Shown in pieces: positions 44,469 to 54,891 of a stretch of DNA of 64,000 bases. The stretch spans positions 25,758,001 through 25,822,000 of the forward strand of contig NC_053145.1 in the NCBI RefSeq assembly GCF_016808335.1, written 5' to 3'. The stretch's first letter is position 1, and each line of letters begins with the position of its first letter. The translations under genes were made by a program, and so were the position numbers. The stretch comes from Panicum virgatum. Its lineage: Eukaryota; Streptophyta; Magnoliopsida; Poales; Poaceae. The notes below the pieces were generated by a model, which searched no databases, had not been told where the DNA came from, and worked only from the letters and a program-made list of their open reading frames with translations.

Positions 44469-45972
44469 CCCCCACACCTAGACTTTGCTCATCCCGAGCA
44501 AAAGGAGTCGACAAAGATCCTATGGATCGAGCAAAATCCGGGGTTCACGAACTCAGGTATGCATAAGAATTATTTCAGAGCTTTCCTTTCATACCTCAGA
44601 TTCCAGGTGGCTAACACCTTCATGTTCACCTATTGATTTCCAAAATAAATCGATGAAGATAATGACTAGATCTTGTTTCGCAGTATTTGGAAGATTTTTG
44701 TTTTTTAAATAAATTCAAGGCATACTCTTTTTGCTCGAGTCACTCATTCACTCGATTTTTATTCACAACTTCACTAGCCCTCCCAGAAACTGTTCCGAAA
44801 ATGAGAATGTGAAGCTAAGTGAAGGATGTCGCATACCCTTAACATTTATATTGCAAGATCAAACCTAGTGTCTCTTAGCAGTCCAGAAGCTCATCTTATG
44901 GGTCAAATGCGAGTGAGAAATGAAGATATCTTTCCATGGTGATTTTGTGTCTAGCACCATACACCTCCCCCTTCTTCTACTCTCTCTCTTTTTTTTTGAG
45001 ACGAGGCATGAATGTCATTCCTTTCTTTCTCTTCAGGGGGTGGAGCACTGTTTTGCAACCACATCTCATGGACTCAGGTTGATGGACGTGTACGTGAATG
45101 ATCCCAAGAAGATTAATCAATCTAAACTCCTTCGGAGGCACTAAACTTGAGCAAGCTCACAATGCAGAGGTAGCTATGTGTTTGGAATTCGTAAGTATGG
45201 CTCTGGAATGGGTATCGGTAAAGTTGAGCATAAGAGTTTTGCCTGGTTTTGTGTTTTCGAAATGAAAGCTTCCAAGACCTTGAGTTAAGTGCTAGCACAT
45301 CTTCATGTCATTATATCATAGAAAGCAATAAGCAAACGTTCAGGTGATCCTAAATATGAGTTCCGGAGGCAATTCTGTACTTGCATAAGAAATAAAACTT
45401 AGCAAAACCATGTTTGTGAAAAGATTTCAACTCTTCCTAGTCATTTCATTCAAATGTTTTATTTGAATTTAGTTGGCATGATTTTGAATGAAATTGCACA
45501 AAACCAGAAAGGAGCAGGGAGTAGAGACAGCAAACCGTGAGCACGCGAAGGGGGCCAGGGAATGGCCGACAGGTGGGCCGGCCGGCCTGGTCATGTGGCC
45601 ATCCTTCGTGGCCTTTTTGTACAGGTTCAGGCTTGGTCTATTCTACCCCAGTGAGGGTGTTTTGGTGATTTGCCAAAGATCTCAGGCTGGCCGAGCCATC
45701 CGGCTTGCTTTTCTTTTGGAATTCGTTCGAATTTTTCTGGAATCTTGTGTTCACCTTCCTCATTTGGTTTTGCTGCGCAGTAGTTAAACGTGAGAGTAGG
45801 GGTGTGGTTGGCACACACATGTGCACCAACCACATAAACTCTAAGAGGAATGAACTTGAAATTTTATTTTATTTTAAAGTAAAGATGGGGGTGCTGTTGA
45901 TTACAAATTAAATGAAACAAGGAAATGAAAGAAAATAAAGCACCCAAACTAACACTAATCTAGACCTAACAC
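44469..45972 (-). other. 3' untranslated region of Athila-2, copy B
   Basis: Non-coding, with the polypurine tract and stem-loop box at 44469-44503. The unoccupied insertion site of Athila-1 is at 44521-44545. A single GGCCGGCC palindrome lies near 45577. I see nothing else. Confidence 0.7.
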
Positions 45973-46832
45973 CTACTTGGGATCCGGGGATCTATAGAGA
46001 TCCTCGTTCCCGGTTGCCTTCGCAAGGCGTTTGATCTTGGAACAAACTGCCTTGCAAAGGGTGTCCACCCTATCCCCTAACTTCATCCTATCAATCTCCG
46101 TCTCGGCTACGCGCTCATCCATGTTGTTGAGGCATAGTCGGAGGGCAGCGAGCTGCTTGCGGAGTGAGGCGATGTCGTTGGGCTCCTCATCCTCATCGCC
46201 GTCGTCATCGAAGTCGGTGTAGGCGTGGACCTCTAGCGGTCCACGGATCGGTGGTGGCCGGATATGCCAACGCACCGAACCCGGCGGAAGATCTGTGCCA
46301 ACGCGATCCAATGGAGAGGTGAGCACCTTCTCCCTGCCGACCTTTGCCCCAGACACGCGATGGCGTGGAGGGCTTGGACTGGCGGGAGAGTACTCCAGGT
46401 AGTACGTGGATAAGTCCTGCTGCACCATCTGGAGTGCAGCGACTTGTGCGACACGCGCCCCTCCCAATGACATTCCCGCGCGCTTCGTCACAACCTTCCT
46501 AGGGGAAAGAACCCCTGTGGTAGGTTGTGTCGGGCTGCGCGTATGGGAGCGCACGAGGGACCTTGATCCTGGGCCCTGAACAGAACTCTCCAACGAGCCG
46601 GGAGATAGGCGGCCTCGGAGTGAGGCTGGCCGGCCTGGGGCTGGCGCCCCTATCTAGCCGGCGGCGATGGCGAGAAGGCAGCAATCTCCACTGGTTCCAG
46701 GATCCTGACGCTGCTCGACGATGCACGGGTTTGGTTGGACTTGGAGGGTGCCCTAGGAGTGGGTGTGTCCATGGCTTCGGACTTCGATGTCTTAGGGGAA
46801 GATTGCGAGGCCATGGTGGTGATCTCAGACAA
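45973..46832 (-). pseudogene. 3' ORF of Athila-2 in the env-like position, broken
   Basis: On the minus strand, 360 bp downstream of the integrase stop, an ATG at about 46814 (MASQSSPKTSKSEAMDTP) opens a Ser/Pro-rich stretch to a stop near 46650. After a frameshift, a further 200 codons run to a TAG at 45973-45975. The C-terminal part is acidic (DFDDDGDEDEEPND) and then helical and probably coiled-coil (ASLRKQLAALRLCLNNMDER). I see no signal peptide, membrane segment or retroviral domain. Athila elements often carry an extra ORF (env-like) between pol and the 3' LTR. Position is the only support for that here. I do not recognise the protein. In copy A most of it is deleted. Confidence 0.5.
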
Positions 46833-47190
46833 AGGGATGAAACTCGGGATGAGATCTGGTGCAAAGCTATGAAGTGAGGAAGAGGAGGGAGCCTTTCAGT
46901 TTAAATCGACTCGTTGTGCTCCGAACACCCAGGATCAGAACGTTTGGGCTGCGGTGAACGTTGCACTACAGGATGAGGCCGAATGGCCTCGGAGCCAGGC
47001 CGGCCAGCCTAGGGTAGGCCGGCCGGCCCCACCTTGTCTGGTGTGGGCCTCGGTCTTCTGTAGGCTTCTCCTGATCCTTTCCTTTCTCGGGTGTTTTCGT
47101 GTTTTGGTCCAGAAAAGGAAAGAAAGAAATAGAAAGAAAGATCTAGCCTAAGGTAGGGCACGTTTTAGGTACGTCGACGACCGTAGATGA

Positions 47191-48026
47191 TTATTCTATC
47201 TCGGAAAGCTTGTAGACATCTACTTCTTCGAGCTCGGGAATTTCGGGCTCGAGGAATATTTTCAATCTCTGGACATTGGCCTTGAAAACATTCCCGTCAT
47301 CGTCCTGGAGGGTTATAGCGCCGTGGTCGGCGGCGTTAAGCACTAAGAAGGGGCCTTTCCACTTGCTTCAGTTTACCATGACCAAATAGATGAACACGGG
47401 AGTTGAAAAGGAGTACCTTATCTCCCGCTTTGAACTATTTGATCTTGATACGCTTATCATGCCATATTTTTGTTCGCTCTTTGAAGAGTTTAGAGCTGTG
47501 GTAGGCTTTCTCCCTCCATTCATCCAATTCAGCCAGTTGGATTTGTCGCTTGATTCCGGCTGATTGGAGATCCATATTCCATCTCTTATTTGCCCAATGG
47601 GACTTATACTCGAGTTCAATTGGCAAATGGCAAGTCTTGCCATAGACTAGCTAATGCGGTGTTATACCGATCGGTGTTTTGTAAGCTGTTCAATAAGCCC
47701 AAAGCGCCTCGAGTAATTTGCTCTTCCAACCCTTCCCTATGGCATTGACCGTCTTTTGCAAGATGTTCTTGATTTGCATATTGGACGTCTATGCCTGACC
47801 ATTTGTGTGGGGACGGTATGGTGTTGCAAACCGGTGGTCTACTCCTAACTCGCTGAGGCACTTCCTGAAGGTTCTGTCGATGAAGTGTGAGCCTCCATCG
47901 CTGATCACGACTCTTGGAACTCCAAAGCGAGGAAATATGATTTCCTAGAATATTTTCTTGGAGCTCCTTGAATCGGCCGCAACACAAGAAAGTGCTTCGA
48001 CCCATTTGGACATGTAGTCCACTGCC
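47191..48026 (-). pseudogene. Athila-2 integrase fragment, copy B
   Basis: Same region as 33752-34588 with more damage: a small loss near 47369 (the LRSK codons of LGHGKLRSKW) and stops near 47650 and 47790. [11 protein letters not shown] retains the catalytic Asp. SNMQI replaces SNKQI nearby. The coding-like end is a TAA at 47193-47191. Fused at 48026 to the Tat LTR stub. Confidence 0.78.
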
Positions 48027-48126
48027 TAATCGGGTAGTTACAAGAGAGGTAAGGTACATCCATAAACTATCCCTTACTCTAGAACATTCTATGCCTGTAA
48101 GCAGTCCCGCTGCCCCGGGTCTGACA
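48027..48126 (-). repeat. Truncated 3' LTR of Tat-minus, copy B
   Basis: About 100 bp, same truncation point as 34589-34689, showing that the truncation predates the duplication. Confidence 0.88.
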
Positions 48127-49728
48127 AGCCCCCGAGCTCTTCGTAGCCGAGTCCTACAGGCGTTGAGTACTTGGATGAGCATCTTCGAGTACTTCAAGTA
48201 GTTAGAACATCCTTCCGGTTGCTTCTGGTTCTTCTTTCTGGTACGTCGAGTAGTCATCCAAGTACTCCCGGTTGCTTCGAGGCTGTGAGGTGCACAAGCC
48301 CCAAAATCTTGATCATATATGGTGCGCGAAGTACTCGCGCTCCATATGGAGTAGCCCTCGAGCATTAGGTTGAATCGCATAATCAGGCTGAGGGTCACTT
48401 TAGTCTTTTCCTTCATTATTTTTCAAAAAAATTGAAAAATAAATCTCTGATGCACATATCCGCAGCCCCCGAACCTTAAATCGAAATCCCTTTTGCTGCG
48501 AGTAGCCCCCGAGCATAGATTTGGAATTAAGGATTCAAGATGTGGCATCATATTTTATCCTTCAAATTATTTGCAGGATTCATCAGATTCGGAATTCGAA
48601 AAGACCTCTTTTTCAGGTAAAATCCCAGAAATATGGTACAATTGGATATGCCACACTGATTGCACCCGAAATAACTTCAGGAATAAAACCCAGGATGTAC
48701 GACTCTTTATTCAGTGCTCACGTGGGACGTTACTGTTTGGAGAATCTGCATTATTGCATCTTTGACTGCATCCGTGAATGCTGCCATGAATGCCTTCGTG
48801 AATGCTACCATGAATTCTTTCATTTGTAGAGTCACGGGTTCTCCTTCAGTAAGCCCCCTTGTGGCTATAAAAGGTGGGGAGAGGCCTTTGCCAAAAGCAC
48901 CAAAGTGTAGCAGCCATGGCTTATCCTTGGTGTTCTTGCTCTCGCCCTCCTGAAGTTTGTGTAGTCCTTTCCAGCAAAAGATGCTAGAAGAGAACTTGCG
49001 AGTGACAAGAGAAGTCCCTGCTACCTCATCCTGCATCCCCAATGCTCTCATCGGATCCATTTTGGACATCATGTCCTTGCATCTTCCAATGAGGCAGATT
49101 TGGGGTCGCTAGGTTGAGTCTTGTTGTGTCACATCCTTGGGGTTGCCTGTTTCTGGGTGCCCAAGAACTGACATCTCTAGTTACCTCAAAAAAAAAAAAG
49201 AACTGACATCTCTAGTAAGGAGACTTAATCTTGTCACAACGTATTTTGGGAGAAGGAGAATTTTCTCCAGAAGATGCTACAAGAAAACTTGCGAGGTGAT
49301 TACTGTAATCTGCATCCATACTCTTGAAACTTTTCTCCCAGAGTACGAGTATCATTATTCCCTTAGTGGGAATAAGAAGTTTGTACTTTGTCATAGCCTC
49401 GGGCCGATCTAGCTGCAGCAGGCGTCGACTAGAAGCTCCAAGAGATCCAGGCGATGTGCATGCAGGTCCGAGTCATTGTAAAGCTAGTTAGGAAAAAATA
49501 CTCGAGTTGTAATATCGAGTAGTTGTACTGTGTCCAGTACTTTTTCTTGGTCTGGAATGTAATCCCAGTCGAGGAAAGAAGAGTCGAATAGTTGATTAGG
49601 GATGTGAGTATTTTCTTTTTCTAGAATGTAATCTTAGAAAAAGGAATGTCTCAGGAAATCCTGTTTTTTCCGCGATTTGCAATGGACTATTGGCCTGTTG
49701 GGTGTTTTTACCATGTTGCCACCGCCAT
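48127..49728 (-). other. 3' non-coding region of Tat-minus, copy B
   Basis: Homologous to 34690-35765 plus 39091-39573 of copy A, with no coding potential. It holds the small insertion at 49163-49215 and the intact target of the copy-A solo LTR near 49238. Confidence 0.75.
49163..49215 (+). mobile_element. Minimal poly(A) insertion with 18-bp target duplication
   Basis: AAGAACTGACATCTCTAG occurs at 49163-49180 and again at 49198-49215, separated by TTACCTC and a run of A (49181-49197). Copy A has a single AAGAACTGACATCTCTGG (near 35727). A long target duplication flanking a short poly(A)-ended sequence is what target-primed reverse transcription by a LINE leaves. The insert is only about 17 bp, so the source RNA is unknown. 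Confidence 0.6.
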
Positions 49729-49735
49729 TATAAAA
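49729..49735 (+). promoter_or_regulatory. TATA box of the antisense gene in Tat-minus B
   Basis: TATAAAA in GCCATTATAAAATGATAC, 146 bp before the position of the start codon. Confidence 0.6.
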
Positions 49736-49874
49736 TGATACGGTAACTAGGTTTTACCCCACCGGCCGCCATTTGCTTTTACTGCTTTAGATCTGTCTTC
49801 GCTCTCGAGCCCCCAGATCTAGAGTTCTTGCTTCCCGTTGCTCCCCATTCTCGCCCTAGGGTTTCCGCCATTTT

Positions 49875-52773
49875 TTGCGCGTGAAGCAATCCGTCAATTT
49901 CTGGATGGATCCCGAGAAGGCGAAAAAGGGGAAAGGTGCGGCTGCGGAGCCAACCCGGGAAGAAGGATGGAACACAAGTAAGTGCTCCCAATCTGACCTT
50001 GAAACTTTAGTTTTGGATGGTCTTTTGGTTCCCAGATCTATTATCCAATGGCGTCCAGCCTTGGGGAAAGATCATCCGTATAAAAATACGGGGGAAATCG
50101 TTGCTTTCACACCTTATTTAGAACGAGGATTGGGGTTCCCTTGTTCATCTTTCTTCTCTAAACTCTTGCGCTACTACAGGATCCAGCTTCATCACTTGAC
50201 CCCCAATTCCTTTATTCACATTTATATCTTCGTGCATTTGTGCGAAGCTTTTCTGGGCATCGAGCCCCATTTTGAACTCTTCCGATTCCTTTTCCATTTG
50301 AAGCCGCAGCCAGACTCCTTCGTTTTAGATGTAGTAGGAGGTGTGGGTCTTCAACTTAGGCAAAGAAAGGATAGAGAGTACATTTCTTATAGTCTTAGAA
50401 ATAAAGTAATCAAATGGAAGCCCAAGTGGTTCTATGTCGAGAACCAGTGGGAAAGCTTTCCACCAATTACTCCAGGCCCTCCAATCCAATGGCCTGAGTG
50501 GAATAAAAAGCCAGTCGACGAAAGTCAGATCTAAGGCAAAATATGTTTACTGGGGAAGCAGTTGTATTCGATTGGATGAAGAGAAGAATCCAGCCATTAC
50601 AAGCTCGGGAAACGCTTGGATTCCAGTATCGAGGAACAGCTGACTCGTCAAGATACTTGAAGAAAGAGATCTCGGATGATGTAGTATTTAGTCAAGTACA
50701 ACGATTACTGAAGAATGTAAAGAAAATCCCAGTTGTTCCTGATACATTTTCCGCTGCGAATCCTCCGAAGAAGGTACTTGATAAGAGTAGTCGATACGTA
50801 GTGATCGAGTACTTTACCATAGTACAAATCTGATAGGATTTGCTTTCTGTAGGAAGACATGGAGCGCTTTAAAAGTAGTCCTTCACCGCTAGTCATTTAT
50901 TCGCCCTTTTGTTTTTTGATCTATTAACCAAGTCTCAGTATGCCCATATGGATTTCATATAAACAATACTAATGTATAGCCTTGGTTGTGCAGATGAAGA
51001 GGCGGCTAGGGAGAGGAGTGATAGGGCAGCCCTACTCCGAGTACCGATACCCAAACTGGGCATCCGAAGGGTACTCGATCAGTGGCGAGGAAGCGTCCTA
51101 GCTCCTCCCAAACTGCTAGCGACTAGTAAGTAGCTAGTTGCTTTGCAAACGAGTACTTTTTGTTGTCGATTAGCAAGTTTCTATTTGAGTTTTTCCTTTT
51201 TATAGTCTGGTGGCTAAAATGCCACAAATATCATCATCTGGGGGTGATACTGTGGTGGGACAGTCCATCCCTTTCCACCACAGTGGACTCATCAAAGGGG
51301 ACCGGGACTACTCCTTCGGCGAGTAGTTCCGATGTTAATAAAGCCAATGATGCGGGGAAATAGGCCATAGTTGTGAAACCTGCCTGTAAGTTTGGCATCA
51401 AGGGTCTTGATCTGAAAAGAGCTCCTACGTAAGTTCCTCAAAACTTGTAGTTGTAGGATTGCCTTTATACATAGTAGTTTTTAACTACTTTGTCTTTTCA
51501 GCGATGCAGTCCTGGATGCAAGCGTGGAGACTGACGACAACTCAGTATCCAAATCGGAAGCAGAGAAACCTCTGAACACTCTTGATATAAGTGTTCATGA
51601 TGTGGAAGCTATGGCCAACTCCATGCTACGGGATTCTCCATTGCCGGATTCCGAAAGGGGCAATGAGAAGGTCCCGGAGGGTGGCGGAAGCGACAAGCTT
51701 CTGGAGGAGGAAGAAGGCGAAAAGCTTTCCTGAGGGAGGCGGCGAGAAGTAGCCTGCGGAGACCCCTGCAGGTAAGCTTGTACTACGTTGTTAAGAAAGG
51801 TATCTTTTTACTGCCCTTAATTTGATTAAGTTGCATACTGTTCCTCTAGATTCCCAAAATACAGGGAATACTGTAGGGAGGATTGAAGATGTGCCCGAAA
51901 GGGCTGTATCTGAAGTGCTGGTGAGTACTTCTCAGGTCACATCGGTATGTGACATGCCGCGAGAGAAGGTGGAGCTTGCTTTCAAGATGCTGGGGGTAAG
52001 TAGTCGAATAATTCGAGTACTTTAACATAGATCGAGTAGTATACTGATCTTTGTGTTTTTGCAGGAAGTGCTGGGACGGGAGGGTGGCCGGTCCCAGGAC
52101 GAGACAGAGATGAATGCTCTGAAAGAGAGGGTGAAGACGCTCTCGTCCGAGATGGCTGCTCTCGAGGGGAAGCTTAAGAAGCTCTCCCAATCCAAGAAAG
52201 GTTAGTCTTTAGCATATGTAATGCAGTCGACTAGTTGATCTGCTTGGTATTTATTTGATTTTTCTTTTAATCGAGTACAGAGCTTGTGCAAAATCTTTAG
52301 AGATTCAGGAAAGCTTGGTACTGGATCTAAAGATTCTTATGTACCGAAACGCAGATGAGATTAAAAAGCTTAAGAAGATCAAGGCCGATTCAGACCAGGA
52401 AATGGAAGGAGTACTGAGGCAGCTGAAGGAACTATCCGAGTCCCGAGACTCGATGCAGCGAGAACTTGTCACGCTGCGGGAGGTCAAGGGCACTGCACAG
52501 GAAATAGCCGAAGCTATGGATATCCCCAAAATGGACGGAGATGAACCGCTTTCGTTGGCGGGGAGACATCGTAAAGTACCCGAGGCCTTCGGGAGGTATG
52601 TCTTCACAATCACCCGCCAGTACGTGGGTCACATACTTAGGCTGGTGAAATTTTATTGGCCAACCACTCGCCTGGATGCGCTTGGAAATGGAGCCAAGGC
52701 TGACTGTACGGATGAACAATTCTGTCAGTATGTTGAAGAAACTTTAGTGGTGGCTAATCAGATTGTGGAGTTG
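49875..52773 (+). pseudogene. PF04195 (Transposase_28) antisense gene with seven exons, 3' end lost
   Basis: This is the fullest copy. The ancestral ATG is TTG at 49875, and the next in-frame ATG is 49905. Predicted exons: 49875-50773, 50994-51125, 51206-51428, 51502-51771, 51850-51995, 52065-52201 and 52281-52773. All introns are GT...AG and carry TTTTCAG, CTCTAG or TTGCAG-like acceptors. Exon 1 holds the PF04195 domain (HHLTPNSF, HLCEAFLGIEPHFEL, GGVGLQLRQRKDREY, WPEWNKKPVD, MKRRIQPLQAR), with a short deletion and frameshift near 50535. Exon 4 is acidic. Exons 6-7 are heptad-rich coiled coil (KKLKKIKADSDQEMEGVLRQ), followed by the family's C-terminal block with ADCTDEQFCQYVEE. Further in-frame stops occur near 51362 and 51731. 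The last eight residues of the open frame come from the Athila-3 LTR at 52774. The gene opposes its own LTR. Function is unknown. Confidence 0.8.
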
Positions 52774-53963
52774 TGTTGGTATTTCTTAACATTCACAGAA
52801 TAATCCGTAGGCGCACAGAAAATACCGTTGTAGCACTTCACCCGGAAGTATTCAGGGTATCATAATTTCCACGAGGAACGGAGGTGTAACGGTCTTCTAA
52901 CTAGTTTACCCGGAGGAAGAGAGAAGGGTGGCATTTGGGTAGTGTGGTTGTCTAAGAGAAGAGATACTTAACAGAGATAAACCAGCTCTCTCTTGCTTAC
53001 TTCGGGTACCAGCTTACTCCTGGTCTGCCAAGAGTATCCGGCTATTAAATCTACACCCAACCCTCACGTGGGGGGACTACAAAGGACGGACAGGGCTGTC
53101 ACCACCTGCCGCCTACCCCGACAGACTGTGGAGAAGGTATGCAAACAACGGTAACCTCTAGCCCAGACACCACGTCCACGCTATCGATTACTACTCTAGC
53201 CCCGACTCCGTCCACGACTCGAGCCTTTAGCCTAGAGCAACCGTCACAAGGACGGACGATGATCCCGCAAGTAAAAGATAATGAAAGCTTAACTCAGATA
53301 AGAACTCAACATGTAGACGAACTCAAATATCGTATCCGCCGAGGTACAAGTAGAGGGAAGCCGACAACTCCGGCACTCCTCCCGAACTTCTCCTCGCACA
53401 CTCCCTAGCCTACTCTCTACAAGATAGCTCTAAGGTGGACTCTCCCCTTCTCCTTCTTCTCTCCAAATTGTGTTGTGTTGTGAGGGGTGAGGGAGTCCCC
53501 TTTTATAGCCCAAGGAGGTCGGTTCCCGCGGCAAACAAATATGGGAACATTAGGAACCAACGTTGGGATGGCGGTGGCGATCTTCCCGCCAAAGCTCTGG
53601 CCGTTTGGTGCCAAAGGGGGTTCGAGCGACCCCCAGGTGCCGCCTCTCGCACCGCCTCTCGTCCTGGACACTGCCAGGTGGGCCCCCATCTTGTGTATGT
53701 CGGTGGCGGGGCTCTGTACGTCGATTTTCTCTGTCAAATGGGCCCATTTTGCAGGTGAGACGCAGGGTTGAATCTTTTTATGCATCTGTGTTGCGTCTTG
53801 TGTACGTTTTCATCGTATTTCACGTATGGGTGCCTTCAAATCACAATTCACCAAAACTTGTGGAATTGGTTAGAGTTAAGTCCTACAACTACATTTGGTG
53901 GTTGAATATTAAGAAAAGATGCAGGAGATGACGGTCTTATTTCTGACTTAAGGACCGTCAACA
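52774..53963 (-). repeat. 3' LTR of Athila-3
   Basis: 1190 bp, plus-strand TGTTGGTATTTC...GACCGTCAACA. Homologous to the rejoined 1204-bp LTR of Athila-1. A G-rich tract (minus AAGTGTGGGGGTGT) abuts it at 53964-53977, with the stem-loop box at 53980-53998. Confidence 0.9.
53511..53517 (-). promoter_or_regulatory. TATA box in Athila-3 LTR
   Basis: TATAAAA on the minus strand in GGGCTATAAAAGGGGAC, matching 11454-11460. Confidence 0.65.
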
Positions 53964-54462
53964 ACACCCCCACACTTAGCCTTTGCTCGTCCTCGAGTAA
54001 AGAGGCGAAGACTAAGGTGGATGCAACTCCTTTGAAGAAACCTGCATACAAGTTATTCAAAGCTTCTCCCTGACTTGTGAACTTTTCAAGTGTCTACCAT
54101 GCTTATCTTGATAATTGAAACTTGGAATGGTTTAAACTTTAGGTTCCTTAGTCTCCCGTACTCAGATACTTGGGTTTTATGAATTTTTAAAATCAAAGCA
54201 TAGCTTAGCTCCTCAGCTTGTTCTCTCGGATATCCCTTTTTGCTTTTTGAATTCCTCACCAAGGCAAAGGCAAAGTGTTGCCTTCTTTTTCACCTATCTC
54301 TAGAAAGCTTATGTGCAGCTTAGGGTAGGGAAAGATTTGAAAGCATACCTGTTCCTCATATGTTGCTAAGTCAAAGACCGGATCCAAAGGAGAAACAAGT
54401 CATAAACCTTGATCAAGATGTGCATGTGTGTGAATATTTGGACGGATGGTGTTTGAACTCCT

Positions 54463-54891
54463 TTTTGGTACTTTTACCGCTCGCCTACCTTGGGATGCCC
54501 CAAGATAGGAGATGGTTGGGAGCAGATCGCCGAATCTGGAACTTGAAGGTAAACACAAGGACACAAGACACAAATTTAGACAAGTTCGGGCCGCCGGAAT
54601 AGCGTAATACCCTACGTCCTGTGTGGTGGTTTGATATATTGCGCCCTGCGCTGGGGTGTTGTGCTCTGTTGAGCAATCTAGCTGTTGGTTTTTTCTTCTA
54701 CCGATCTAGGTACCCGACCCTCCTTTATATAGTCCAGGGGGAGGAATTCTAGTCGGTTTACAAGGTAGAAATCCTAGGAGGATTACAAAGAAGAGTCCTA
54801 GGATGATTACAATTTCTTTCTTCCTTGTGTGTATTCGGAATCTTCCTCACATCCATGCAATGTGCACAGTCCCGTGGGCCTGGGTCTGACA
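54463..54891 (-). repeat. 3' LTR of the mini Tat-like element
   Basis: Partner of 56921-57346. The outer end is mutated (TTTTGGTAC instead of TGTCGGTAC) and the inner end is GGGTCTGACA. Confidence 0.88.

Larger units (their letters stand above)
42990..48026 (-). mobile_element. Athila-2, copy B: 3' part, uninterrupted
   Basis: Integrase fragment (48026-47191), a 3' ORF region (46832-45973), untranslated region and LTR (44468-42990), in the same order as copy A but without Athila-1 and with about 965 bp that copy A has lost. It shows what the pre-insertion site of Athila-1 looked like. Confidence 0.8.
40312..52773 (+). repeat. Copy B of the tandem duplication (right end not visible)
   Basis: Copy B lacks Athila-1 (the empty site is at 44521-44545, GGATCGAGCAAAATCCGGGG) and lacks the solo LTR (empty site in 49230-49245, CACAACGTATTTTGGG). 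It keeps about 965 bp lost from A (45690-46660) and the full antisense gene. Its true right end should lie beyond Athila-3, which interrupts it at 52774. Confidence 0.82.
48027..52773 (-). mobile_element. Tat-minus, copy B: longer part with full antisense gene
   Basis: LTR stub (48027-48126), polypurine tract, 3' non-coding region (48141-49728), then the antisense gene to 52773, where Athila-3 inserted. The upstream part of this element should continue to the right of Athila-3, outside the window. Confidence 0.82.

Noticed and set aside
49875..50534. Active transposase suggested by the Pfam name Transposase_28
   Set aside because: The name reflects its discovery in a putative gypsy-type transposon. 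I see no DDE/DDD or other catalytic pattern, so no enzymatic role is claimed.
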